DNA of 8,021 nt from Thermoplasmata archaeon (GTDB lineage: Archaea > Thermoplasmatota > E2 > UBA202 > JdFR-43). Every line of letters starts with the position of its first letter. The stretch's first letter is position 1. A model generated the notes under the pieces. It had not been told where the DNA came from, searched no databases, and saw nothing but the letters and a program-made list of their open reading frames with translations. Shown piece by piece: positions 1 through 5,310 of this stretch. The stretch lies in the NCBI GenBank assembly GCA_003650975.1, contig QMSU01000039.1, forward strand, positions 1 to 8,021. The letters run 5' to 3'. A program made the translations under genes and the position numbers.

Positions 1-3
1 CAT
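1..3 (-). other. Start codon of a minus-strand gene leaving the window
   Basis: On the minus strand an ATG occupies the last three bases available, directly preceded by GGTGG and, about 30 bp upstream, by a TTTATAAA box. This is the layout of an archaeal start with a short leader. Nothing of the protein is visible, so its identity is unknown. Confidence 0.4.
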
Positions 4-29
4 CCACCAAAAGAGAAATACGTTGACCC

Positions 30-37
30 TTTATAAA
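30..37 (-). promoter_or_regulatory. TATA-like box (TTTATAAA) for the gene at the left edge
   Basis: TTTATAAA lies about 30 bp before the minus-strand ATG at 3-1, which would place transcription start a few bases ahead of GGTGG-ATG. It overlaps the stop codon of the small exported ORF upstream. The box is palindromic, so its direction is inferred from the ATG. Confidence 0.4.
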
Positions 38-312
38 TCAACTCTCAGTTGATGGGGTGCCGCAAATAATGGACGAAAATCATTAACAAAAACATCATTA
101 ATGGAAACAGTGACATTTAGGGGTTCGGTCTCGAAAATCTCGGTCTTTTCTGGTTCAATAAATAAAAACGGTCCGAATAGCCTTCCCTGATTTGCTTTCT
201 CTTTGTAACTGGAACCCGGTATCGCACCGGTATTTATCATCATTGCTGCGATAATTACAATAAAAATTACCATATGTACTTTTCTCCTCTTTTTCATACC
301 TCCCTTCACCAT
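31..312 (-). CDS. Small exported hypothetical protein (93 codons)
   Basis: I do not recognise this gene. The N-terminus has several basic residues (KKRRK, about residues 7-11) followed by a hydrophobic run of roughly residues 14-26 and small residues near 28-33, like a signal peptide or membrane anchor. The rest is short and strand-like (FLFIEPEK, PLNVTVSIND), which could be the first strands of an Ig- or cohesin-like fold, but that is speculative. It ends abruptly after about 60 mature residues, so it may be truncated. Start choice is uncertain: the first ATG (312) has a TAAATAAA box at 330-337, whereas the ATG at 297 directly follows GGGAGGT, which is too close for a normal Shine-Dalgarno. 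It could be a real mini-protein or a remnant of a larger secreted one. Confidence 0.4.
   Translation of the reverse strand: MVKGGMKKRRKVHMVIFIVIIAAMMINTGAIPGSSYKEKANQGRLFGPFLFIEPEKTEIFETEPLNVTVSINDVFVNDFRPLFAAPHQLRVDL
37..53. repeat. Perfect 7-bp inverted repeat (ATCAACT-CTC-AGTTGAT)
   Basis: Two exact 7-bp arms are separated by 3 bases. It covers the last codons of the small minus-strand ORF and abuts the TATA-like box at 30-37. It could be an operator for the edge gene or a transcript-end hairpin. It has no uridine tract typical of a terminator. Confidence 0.4.
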
Positions 313-456
313 ACATAATTTTAAAAGAGTAAATAAATCTAACTGACAGTTTTAAACAGGTTTATAATGACAACTTTATGTAACAGTGGCCATGTAACTC
401 TAGACCGTCAAAATGAGGAATATCAATAGAGGGATCAGAAAGTGGATATCATGGTT

Positions 457-1152
457 TCAATTCCTTCGCCTTTTCAGTCTTCTCTGCACCGCTTCACTCT
501 CGAGTTCCCGAATGGCAGTGGAGGCAATCCAGCGTGCGGCCCTGGAATCCATATGCTGAATATCTCTGGCCGCATTTATGGCAATCATGTTCAGATTCGG
601 ATTTCTCTTCCCGATATTCCTCAGCGCCCAGCTGACGGCCTTCTTTACAAAGTTCCGCTCGTCTGTGGCGCCGCGCTGTATCACGGGGATGAGTTCCATG
701 AACTGTTTGTCGCCTGCCTTTTTATCATGCCACGCCAGGCAGGCTATCAGTGCAAAGGCGGCCCGCTTCACAAATTCTTCATCCCGCTCGGCCCACTCAC
801 GGATTTTTTTCCAGGCGAGGGGTGTTTTCTCAAAGAGGTTCATGCACACCTGGTCGCAGACATCCCATGAATTGATATCCTTCACCCAGTCCTCCATCTG
901 TTCCTCTGTCAGCTTCTCGGGCTCGGCTATCATTGCTGCCACGATTCTCGCTTCAGGTATTCCCGTCTTCCACAGCGCAAGTGCGAGGCGATGGTCCTTT
1001 CCGTTTTCCTTTGCTATCTTCCGCATATCCGGAACGGACACTCCCAGTCTCCCCTCGGCCGCCATGCCGTACCGGGACATACCATCCACCTGGTCAGGTC
1101 TGGCCCTTTCCCTCAATTTCTTTATGATATCCTCCACAGAACTCATTCTCAT
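457..1152 (-). CDS. DNA alkylation repair protein, AlkD-like (HEAT-like repeats)
   Basis: The 231-residue protein matches the DNA alkylation repair family (PF08713), all-helical HEAT-like-repeat glycosylases that excise alkylated bases such as 3-methyladenine and 7-methylguanine. Family landmarks visible in order: LGVSVPDMRKIAK (36-48), LALALW and EARIVAAMI (56-75), EDWVKDINSWDVCDQ (87-101), EFVKRAAFALIA (126-137) and DERNFVKKAVSWALRNIGKRN (164-184). W96 and D100 have the four-residue spacing of the catalytic-site W/D pair in Bacillus cereus AlkD; R130 and W175 are candidates for the other two active-site residues. Length is normal for the family. The start at 1152 is preceded by AAAGGTG at suitable spacing; an in-frame ATG two codons later is the alternative. 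A CATTTAATG box about 34 bp upstream suggests its own promoter. Family assignment is secure; substrate range is inferred. Confidence 0.93.
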   Translation of the reverse strand: MRMSSVEDIIKKLRERARPDQVDGMSRYGMAAEGRLGVSVPDMRKIAKENGKDHRLALALWKTGIPEARIVAAMIAEPEKLTEEQMEDWVKDINSWDVCDQVCMNLFEKTPLAWKKIREWAERDEEFVKRAAFALIACLAWHDKKAGDKQFMELIPVIQRGATDERNFVKKAVSWALRNIGKRNPNLNMIAINAARDIQHMDSRAARWIASTAIRELESEAVQRRLKRRRN

Positions 1153-1161
1153 TACACCTTT

Positions 1162-1260
1162 CTACAGATCAACGGTTTTCACATTAAATGGCTTTCCTTT
1201 CCAAGAAATGAGAGCAAGGGGAAGGGGGAAAGGCCACCCCAGTCTGAACTTTTCACTCAT
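1162..1260 (-). CDS. Possible 32-codon ORF just upstream of alkD-like gene
   Basis: This ORF starts MSEKFRLGW and ends in NVKTVDL. It begins 1 nt after the stop of the next ORF upstream and ends 9 nt before the AlkD-like start. GGTGAG lies just before its ATG. No motif or family is recognised. It is short enough to arise by chance, and a TATA-like box for the downstream gene lies inside it. It is listed mainly because of its tight spacing. Confidence 0.15.
   Translation of the reverse strand: MSEKFRLGWPFPLPLALISWKGKPFNVKTVDL
1181..1190 (-). promoter_or_regulatory. TATA-like box (CATTTAATGT) upstream of the alkD-like gene
   Basis: The AT-rich box is centred about 34 bp before the ATG at 1152, giving a predicted start near 1160 and a short leader holding the AAAGGTG ribosome-binding site. 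If real, the repair gene is transcribed on its own and the tiny ORFs upstream need not be part of its operon. Confidence 0.35.
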
Positions 1261-1261
1261 T

Positions 1262-1471
1262 TTACTCACCGGTTGATGGGCACGTAAAAGCGATATGCTG
1301 TTCCATTGCCCGCGAATATCTACCCTGATGGCCATACTCTTTGATTATAATTGTTTTACCGGTTTCATCATGGAACACACCAGCACAAAACAGCAGATTA
1401 AATTTTTGCACTGATGAGGATTCTTCCTTATTCCTTTTAGCAATAAATGACCCCGTCAGATTCCCATTCAT
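1262..1471 (-). CDS. Hypothetical 69-codon ORF, possibly degenerate
   Basis: I do not recognise this product. It begins MNGNLTGSF and is hydrophilic with one short hydrophobic stretch (about 25-32). There is no signal peptide, and no metal-binding motif. The ORF overlaps the preceding 26-codon ORF by ATGA and has GGAGGGG some 13 bases before its ATG. Neighbouring frames also contain protein-like stretches: a reading that ends AYRFYVPINR near 1264-1300 and one containing HRYEWESDGVIYC near 1438-1476. The region may therefore be a decayed gene broken by small indels rather than an intact one. Confidence 0.25.
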   Translation of the reverse strand: MNGNLTGSFIAKRNKEESSSVQKFNLLFCAGVFHDETGKTIIIKEYGHQGRYSRAMEQHIAFTCPSTGE

Positions 1472-1548
1472 ACCTGTGTGTCCCCTCCAGCGTATTGTGG
1501 ATAAAAGAAGTTGCCGAAAGCAATTTGGGCGATTGAATCGTTAACCAT
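1468..1548 (-). CDS. Possible 26-codon ORF after the DUF3795 gene
   Basis: The ATG lies 3 nt after the DUF3795 stop codon, with AGAGG just upstream, and the ORF ends in an ATGA overlap with the next one. The peptide (starting MVNDSIAQ) has no recognisable motif. It could be a leader peptide, part of a decayed gene, or chance. Confidence 0.15.
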   Translation of the reverse strand: MVNDSIAQIAFGNFFYPQYAGGDTQV

Positions 1549-1551
1549 ATG

Positions 1552-2144
1552 TTACCTCTTTCTCTTAACTAATTCCACTCCTTTCGTGAGAGCAATTTCG
1601 TTAAGGATACTCTTGAGAATTTTTGCTTTGGCTTTAATATTGTTTGATGCAATATTTTCTGCTTTTATTTTCTTGGATGCCACCTCCAATGAGTTTTCCA
1701 AACTCGTTAAATCGAGTAAGGTTGCTGCCTTGCAGAAAAAACTTCTCGATCTGCCATCATCAAAATTCTCTATCATTGTTTCAAGTACTCTAACCCGTTT
1801 TTTCTGCTGCTCTACGAATTTTTCAATTCCATGTTTTTTAATAAAATTCAGATTCGGCATAACTTTTTTGTATGATGGATAAGAAGAAGACTCTTCCAAT
1901 TGCTGATATTCTTCTTCACTTTTAAATTTAGAACATGGAAAGTCTGAACACTCAGCGCAAACTTCAAGATTCCTTTTCTTCACGCAACAAGTTATATGAA
2001 GGAACATGATGGATGTTTGTTAAAGAAATCAGGACCACAACATCCAGGACATCTCGAGGGCCCCACCGTGTAGTATCTTGGGCATAAGCCACAATCAAGA
2101 CCACATGCGCCAATTGTGGGGTGGGTTTTTACAGGTTTATTCAT
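1552..2144 (-). pseudogene. DUF3795 family protein, interrupted by a 2-nt frameshift
   Basis: Two overlapping frames together give a 196-residue DUF3795-type cysteine-rich protein. The first frame (ATG at 2144, stop at 1992) encodes 50 residues including ACGLDCGLCPRYYT and RCPGCCGPDFF and ends CSFI. The second frame resumes with TCCVKKRNLEVCAECSDFPC, the usual continuation of this family, and runs on to 1552 through a lysine-rich helical C-terminus. Between them is TTCATATAACT; removing one TA restores a single ORF. The Cx3Cx2C, CxxCC and CxxCxxxxC groups look metal-binding, though no function is established for the family. A CTTTAAGAT box about 35 bp before the ATG could be its promoter. It may be a recent inactivation at an AT repeat, a sequencing indel, or, less likely, a recoding site. 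The shorter ORF starting at 2007 is an artefact of the shift. Confidence 0.85.
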
Positions 2145-2216
2145 TTTATTTACCGTATTAAATCATTAACCGTATCTTAAAGATTTACCTCTTCTAAAGG
2201 CGAGACTGTCAGGTTA

Positions 2217-2245
2217 ACCATCCCATACTCCTTATGAAGGATGGT
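2217..2245. repeat. Inverted repeat ACCATCC / GGATGGT with inner stem
   Basis: Seven-bp perfect arms are separated by 15 nt, inside which CATA (2224-2227) pairs with TATG (2233-2236), leaving two unpaired As. This gives an 11-bp interrupted hairpin inside the putative element. Confidence 0.5.
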
Positions 2246-2264
2246 AAAGAAGGCAGTTCCAGAT

Positions 2265-2303
2265 ATGTTCATCCCATGTGTTCTTTCTCAATCAGATGAA
2301 CAT
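2265..2303. repeat. 9-bp perfect inverted repeat ATGTTCATC / GATGAACAT, followed by T-run
   Basis: Exact 9-bp arms surround a 21-nt loop. Six bases after the right arm, a run of seven Ts (2309-2315) follows on the plus strand. Stem plus T-run resembles a terminator, but no plus-strand gene lies upstream. Confidence 0.5.
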
Positions 2304-2345
2304 GTGCATTTTTTTATCTTGACAGTGCCTTTAAAGGCGGACTCG

Positions 2346-2378
2346 GAATTTCATCTCGCTCAGAATCCCATGAAATTC
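2346..2378. repeat. 9-bp perfect inverted repeat GAATTTCAT / ATGAAATTC upstream of the radical SAM promoter
   Basis: Exact 9-bp arms are separated by 15 nt, ending 26 bp before the TATA-like box of the Tes-like gene. Position and symmetry suit an operator or activator site. The half-site TTTCATC resembles the GTTCATC of the repeat at 2265-2303, so the same factor might bind both; this is inference. Confidence 0.4.
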
Positions 2379-2404
2379 TCATCTGATGCGGGCGGAAATA
2401 AGAA

Positions 2405-2414
2405 AAATATTTAA
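2405..2414 (+). promoter_or_regulatory. TATA box (AAATATTTAA) of the Tes-like gene
   Basis: AAATATTTAA is centred about 28 bp before the ATG at 2438 and preceded by a purine-rich BRE-like stretch (GGAAATAAGAA). Transcription would start within a few bases of the ATG, giving an almost leaderless mRNA. Confidence 0.65.
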
Positions 2415-2437
2415 GCTGGAAAAGAATTGGGGACATC

Positions 2438-4108
2438 ATGTCATTTATCGAAGAGCATGCGCGCAAAAATGGTTTTACCATCCTTGAACATACCACGAGC
2501 ATCGATGAGACATCCCTTGAGAAGGGGAAGGTACCGGAAACGGTGGGTGCGGCCTATGTGGAAAAGGATGGCATTATCTATCTTCTCAAGGAGAATGGCA
2601 CCATGGAGCGCATTGGCACCATGGAATACTGGGACAAAATTATGCGATTCAAGACAACGGATAATCTGGTGGCAACAGTTCATACCGACATATCGTTTGA
2701 GAAACCTCTGCATCACTGCGGACTGTGCGACCAGCACAAAAACACCACCGCCCTGCTCAATGTGGTGGTGACAAACAGGTGCGACCTGAGATGCTGGTAC
2801 TGTTTCTTTTATGAGGAAAAGGCGGGATACATCTTCGAGCCCAGTGTTGAAGAGATTGCATACGGCATCAAACGTGCACACGATCTCAATGGATACACAC
2901 CCCCCATTCAGATAACCGGCGGGGAGCCACTGTTACGGGATGACCTCGATGAGATCATAAAAGCGGGAAGGGAACTGGGCTCGCCCCATATACAGCTCAA
3001 CACCAACTCCATTTCGGTGGCCATTGACTATCTGGAAAACCCCCGGAAAATCACTGAAAAAATATCCCGATGGATTGATGCCGGATTGAAAACCATCTAC
3101 ACCTCCTTTGACGGAGTGCACCCCTCAAAGAACAGCAATCCAAAGAATCATTATGAAATGCCCTTTGCCCTTGAGGCATACAGGGAGGGCGGCATAAAAA
3201 GCATCGTGCTTGTCCCCACCGTAAGCCAGCTCAATTTGAAGGAGACACCCGATATAGTCAAATTCGCCATGCACAACATCGAACGGGGAATCGTGGCCGT
3301 CAATTTCCAGCCCATATCTCTCGTGGGATACATCAAAAAGGGTGATCGAGATAAATTGAGGGTGGTGCAGTCGGACATCGTGGAAGAACTGAAAAAAATC
3401 TTCGGCTTCGGCATGGAAGCATGGTATCCCGTCCCCACCGTGGCGGCACTTGCCGATATTGTGGGAAAGGATGAGCATGTCCACTTCTACAACAGTGAGA
3501 AATGCGGTATTGCCACCTATGCATATGCAGACCGGGAAACACACTCCCTCATCCCCATAACAGAATTCATTGATGTTGATCGGTTCATAAGGGATGTCAA
3601 CGAACTGCACGGAAGCATGCTCAAAAAGGCGGTGTTCGGTGCTTCGCTCATTCCCGGAGCCATCAGGTATGGGGGACTGAGAAAATCTCTGGCAAAAAAG
3701 CTTCTGGATTACATCATCCGCGACGAACTGCCCAACGGGGAAAAACTCTCCGCAATGATACAGAGCATCTTTGTTCACGGCGACTATTCCGCACTCCGAA
3801 CGTTCCATCACTCCTTCCTGTTCCTCGGCATGATGCATTTTCAGGATTATTACAACTATGACATCAACCGTGTGCAGCGATGCAGCATCCACTATGCAGC
3901 GGGAGACAAACTCATCCCCTTCTGCGCATATAATGTATTCCCGGATATCAACAGAGACCGCTATCTTGAAGCCCACAAAGTAACCGGAGAGCGGGCTGAA
4001 CGGCTGATGGAGGCATCACTGAAGGCAAAGGAACGTGCCATCGCCTTCAGAGAAAGAAAGGATGAACTGGTAAAATCGCCCATCTACCGGGAAGTGTACC
4101 GCACATAG
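2438..4108 (+). CDS. Tes-like radical SAM protein (tetraether lipid synthase family)
   Basis: The 556-residue protein has the features of the MJ0619/Tes family, whose characterised members join the phytanyl tails of two archaeol lipids to make tetraether (GDGT) membrane lipids. Seen here: CGLC at 94-97, a radical SAM cluster motif TNRCDLRCWYC (112-122, Cx3Cx2C), SAM-binding GGEP at 161-164, a TIM-barrel-like middle, and the family's C-terminal RCSIHY...IPFCAYN (481-499). Other cysteines are C356, C482 and C496, so at least one auxiliary cluster is possible. Odd: residues 20-71 correspond to the N-terminal segment that in typical members carries CPxC and CPEHG metal ligands, yet it has no cysteine while keeping VEKDGIIYLLKENG. 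The start at 2438 is supported by the TATA box. No transmembrane segment is evident; a peripheral membrane role is expected. It may be a paralogue with a different product, such as a cross-linked lipid. Confidence 0.8.
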   Translation: MSFIEEHARKNGFTILEHTTSIDETSLEKGKVPETVGAAYVEKDGIIYLLKENGTMERIGTMEYWDKIMRFKTTDNLVATVHTDISFEKPLHHCGLCDQHKNTTALLNVVVTNRCDLRCWYCFFYEEKAGYIFEPSVEEIAYGIKRAHDLNGYTPPIQITGGEPLLRDDLDEIIKAGRELGSPHIQLNTNSISVAIDYLENPRKITEKISRWIDAGLKTIYTSFDGVHPSKNSNPKNHYEMPFALEAYREGGIKSIVLVPTVSQLNLKETPDIVKFAMHNIERGIVAVNFQPISLVGYIKKGDRDKLRVVQSDIVEELKKIFGFGMEAWYPVPTVAALADIVGKDEHVHFYNSEKCGIATYAYADRETHSLIPITEFIDVDRFIRDVNELHGSMLKKAVFGASLIPGAIRYGGLRKSLAKKLLDYIIRDELPNGEKLSAMIQSIFVHGDYSALRTFHHSFLFLGMMHFQDYYNYDINRVQRCSIHYAAGDKLIPFCAYNVFPDINRDRYLEAHKVTGERAERLMEASLKAKERAIAFRERKDELVKSPIYREVYRT

Positions 4109-4116
4109 GGAAGACA

Positions 4117-4275
4117 TTACCTCTTTACATAAAGATAACAGTTCTTTCCGCATCTATCCGCAAGCACCAGCCCCCGCAGGGCGCATACAACCCGCATACC
4201 TCTCTTCTCGCGGAATCTCTTACATTTCATTACTATCCTCTCACATAACCCCTGTGAGGTGGGGCTTGTTTGCAT
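4117..4275 (-). CDS. Small cysteine-containing hypothetical protein (52 codons)
   Basis: This short ORF is convergent to the Tes-like gene, ending 8 nt from its stop. The C-terminal 37 residues, starting at M16, are basic and hold four cysteines (C18, C31, C42, C46) in the arrangement Cx12Cx10Cx3C, around RVVCALRGLVLADRCGKNC, which could bind zinc. A fifth, C11, lies before M16. M16 has GAGAGG at good spacing (7 bases) and may be the true start, giving 37 residues; the ATG at 4275 has a weaker GAGGCGG. Purine-rich sense strand and compositional coherence support coding. Its family is not recognised; nucleic-acid binding is only a guess. Confidence 0.5.
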   Translation of the reverse strand: MQTSPTSQGLCERIVMKCKRFREKRGMRVVCALRGLVLADRCGKNCYLYVKR

Positions 4276-4298
4276 TTCCGCCTCACCCGTTTCACTTC

Positions 4299-4317
4299 AG
4301 TGCTAGATGATAGCACT
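4299..4317. repeat. Perfect hairpin AGTGCTA-GATGA-TAGCACT
   Basis: The 7-bp arms and 5-nt loop lie upstream of the small cysteine-protein gene. A further AGTGCT half-site occurs on the minus strand at 4319-4324. It lies just after minus-strand TATA-like boxes (TTTAAGG near 4331-4337, TTTATAAAC near 4348-4356), so it would be an operator or a 5' leader hairpin of that gene. Confidence 0.4.
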
Positions 4318-4358
4318 CAGCACTTACTACACCTTAAACGAATATGTGTTTATAAACC

Positions 4359-4379
4359 CTTTGCCAATGGACGGCAAAG
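4359..4379 (-). terminator. Hairpin just after the membrane-protein gene
   Basis: CTTTGCC (4359-4365) pairs perfectly with GGCAAAG (4373-4379), starting 2 bases beyond the stop codon of the minus-strand membrane protein. The minus-strand continuation is GGGTTTATAAAC, with only a short T-run, so termination activity is uncertain. The same TTTATAAAC may be a promoter element for the next gene. Confidence 0.35.
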
Positions 4380-4381
4380 AA

Positions 4382-5041
4382 TCAGTTTGTTTTTTTCTTT
4401 GTGCCATGCCGGTACAGTATGATGAACACGACCCCGATCATCAGAAGAGTAAGGTACGGGAGTATTTTATCCCACCGTATTACAAGGGGGGTTGCCAGCC
4501 ATGCAAGGAAGCTTGCAGTGATGAGCACGGCGATCGCTGGCACCGCATGGCGAGCAACATGCGCCAGCAGCTCGCCGCCATCGGAGCGGTCGCGGGTGCC
4601 TTCTTCAAAAACGGTATCGGTTTTTGTATTCCCATGTAGCAGGGATTTACGGTATCTGTAGTGAAGCGCACCCACAATGGCCAGCATGCTGCCAAAAAGT
4701 ATGGCCACCACACCGAGAATTGCTCTTTCACGGTAATCACCTCCCCCAAAACTGATATTCTTATACTGCAGCTCGGCGATACTGTCTATGAATAACGGCA
4801 GAATGAGCATGACAAGAATGGCCCCTCCCATCATTTCGTATCTTCCCAGACGGGTCATTCTGTGCATCTTTTTCTGAGGACATCCGGCCATAAGCAGCAG
4901 TTCCGGAATGACGGCAAGCATATAGGGCAGCCCCACAAACTCACCATTGACAAAATACATGCTCGAGGAAATAAAAAGTATCAGCAAAAGCACAATGGAT
5001 AAAACAAAGTATGCCGGCCCCTTCAATCCCCTGCCTTTCAC
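4382..5041 (-). CDS. Six-helix integral membrane protein, unknown function
   Basis: I do not recognise the family. The 219 residues contain six hydrophobic segments at about 10-31, 35-54, 70-90, 106-127, 166-186 and 193-210. Basic loops follow helices 2 (QKKMHRMTRLGR), 4 (HYRYRKS) and 6 (RHGTKKKTN), which suggests these face the cytoplasm. The loop 91-105 contains GGGDYRER. A charged, polar linker at 131-164 separates helices 4 and 5. There are no recognisable catalytic or ligand motifs. The start is GTG at 5041, with an in-frame TAA two codons upstream and a TTATTTAA box centred 25 bp away, so the transcript is probably leaderless. It diverges from the ferredoxin-AOR operon and might share control with it; no functional link is shown. 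Confidence 0.75.
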   Translation of the reverse strand: MKGRGLKGPAYFVLSIVLLLILFISSSMYFVNGEFVGLPYMLAVIPELLLMAGCPQKKMHRMTRLGRYEMMGGAILVMLILPLFIDSIAELQYKNISFGGGDYRERAILGVVAILFGSMLAIVGALHYRYRKSLLHGNTKTDTVFEEGTRDRSDGGELLAHVARHAVPAIAVLITASFLAWLATPLVIRWDKILPYLTLLMIGVVFIILYRHGTKKKTN

Positions 5042-5062
5042 AATTTATATGTGTTCCATTCA

Positions 5063-5070
5063 TTAAATAA
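5063..5070 (-). promoter_or_regulatory. TATA-like box (TTATTTAA) of the membrane-protein gene
   Basis: On the minus strand TTATTTAA is centred about 25 bp before the GTG at 5041, consistent with leaderless transcription. A second AT-rich box, CATATAAATT, lies directly before the GTG and is too close to serve that start. Confidence 0.5.
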
Positions 5071-5190
5071 CTTTCTGAATACGGGTGTGCGGAACATCAA
5101 ATTAAAAAGTGAAAGTGAGGTGAAGGGGTGACAATCTCATTGCCTGTGAAAATTGGTACGTGGTGCAAAGAAACACAAGCAGGTACAACA

Positions 5191-5203
5191 GGCATTGAAT
5201 GCC
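5191..5203. repeat. Palindrome GGCATT-G-AATGCC
   Basis: A perfect 6-bp inverted repeat around one base, roughly 110 bp upstream of the ferredoxin promoter. It could be a regulator-binding site. Confidence 0.4.
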
Positions 5204-5248
5204 CCTGGAACTGCCGTATCCGCCCATCTTCATCAGAAATGAAATACG

Positions 5249-5264
5249 GCGGGGATTGCCCCGC
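5249..5264. repeat. Palindrome GCGGGG-ATTG-CCCCGC
   Basis: A perfect GC-only 6-bp stem with a 4-nt loop ends about 39 bp before the TATA box of the ferredoxin-AOR operon. Its position suits an upstream operator; the bound factor is unknown. Confidence 0.45.
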
Positions 5265-5302
5265 ATCATCCAATTCATCCGGCACATCCCCCAACCTAAA
5301 TA

Positions 5303-5310
5303 TTATAAAT
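5303..5310 (+). promoter_or_regulatory. TATA box (TTATAAAT) of the ferredoxin-AOR operon
   Basis: TTATAAAT within CTAAATATTATAAATTG is centred 25 bp before the ATG at 5331, the spacing of a leaderless archaeal transcript. This spacing also settles the ferredoxin start over longer in-frame alternatives. Confidence 0.7.

Larger units (their letters stand above)
2203..2331. mobile_element. Putative MITE-like element with flanking 8-bp direct repeats
   Basis: The 129-bp segment has imperfect inverted ends: AGACTGTCAGGTTAA on the left and AAGGCACTGTCAAGATAA reading in from the right. It is flanked by an exact direct repeat TAAAGGCG (2195-2202 and 2332-2339), the length expected of a target duplication. 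It encodes nothing and contains two further hairpins (2217-2245 and 2265-2303). The same pairing, 2195-2201 and 2205-2211 with 2320-2333, could instead close a three-way-junction RNA. No second copy is visible in the window. Confidence 0.4.
5071..5302. other. Divergent intergenic region without a confident gene
   Basis: Two weak ORFs compete here. A plus-strand GTG ORF (5128-5328, 66 codons) has GAGGTGA and an AAATTAAAAA box ahead of it. A minus-strand ORF (5097-5321, 74 codons, starting MEKQFIIFRLG) overlaps the ferredoxin promoter. Neither has a recognisable motif, and at most one can be real. The clearest structure is two perfect palindromes. Confidence 0.4.

Noticed and set aside
378..398. 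Direct repeat ATGTAAC with a 14-bp period
   Set aside because: Only two 7-bp copies in an AT-rich spacer; too short to call a repeat array or operator.
578..1276. Plus-strand ORF (232 codons) opposite the alkD-like gene
   Set aside because: The minus strand matches the DNA alkylation repair family end to end; the plus reading is a serine- and phenylalanine-rich shadow.
1511..1882. Plus-strand ORF rich in leucine and phenylalanine opposite the DUF3795 gene
   Set aside because: It is the complement of the lysine-rich C-terminal helix of the DUF3795 protein, which explains its apparent hydrophobicity; the minus reading is the conserved one.
2437..2502. Programmed recoding or fused protein upstream of the Tes-like start
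   Set aside because: The TATA box sits about 28 bp before the ATG at 2438, so upstream sequence is not expected to be transcribed or translated.
3125..3976. Antisense ORF (283 codons) opposite the Tes-like gene
   Set aside because: The plus frame carries conserved family sequence throughout; the minus reading has no start signal or motif.
4109..4381. Possible tRNA or CRISPR-like sequence in the spacer
   Set aside because: No cloverleaf or T-loop consensus could be fitted, and there are no repeated units with regular spacers; the stretch is better explained by a small ORF plus two hairpins.
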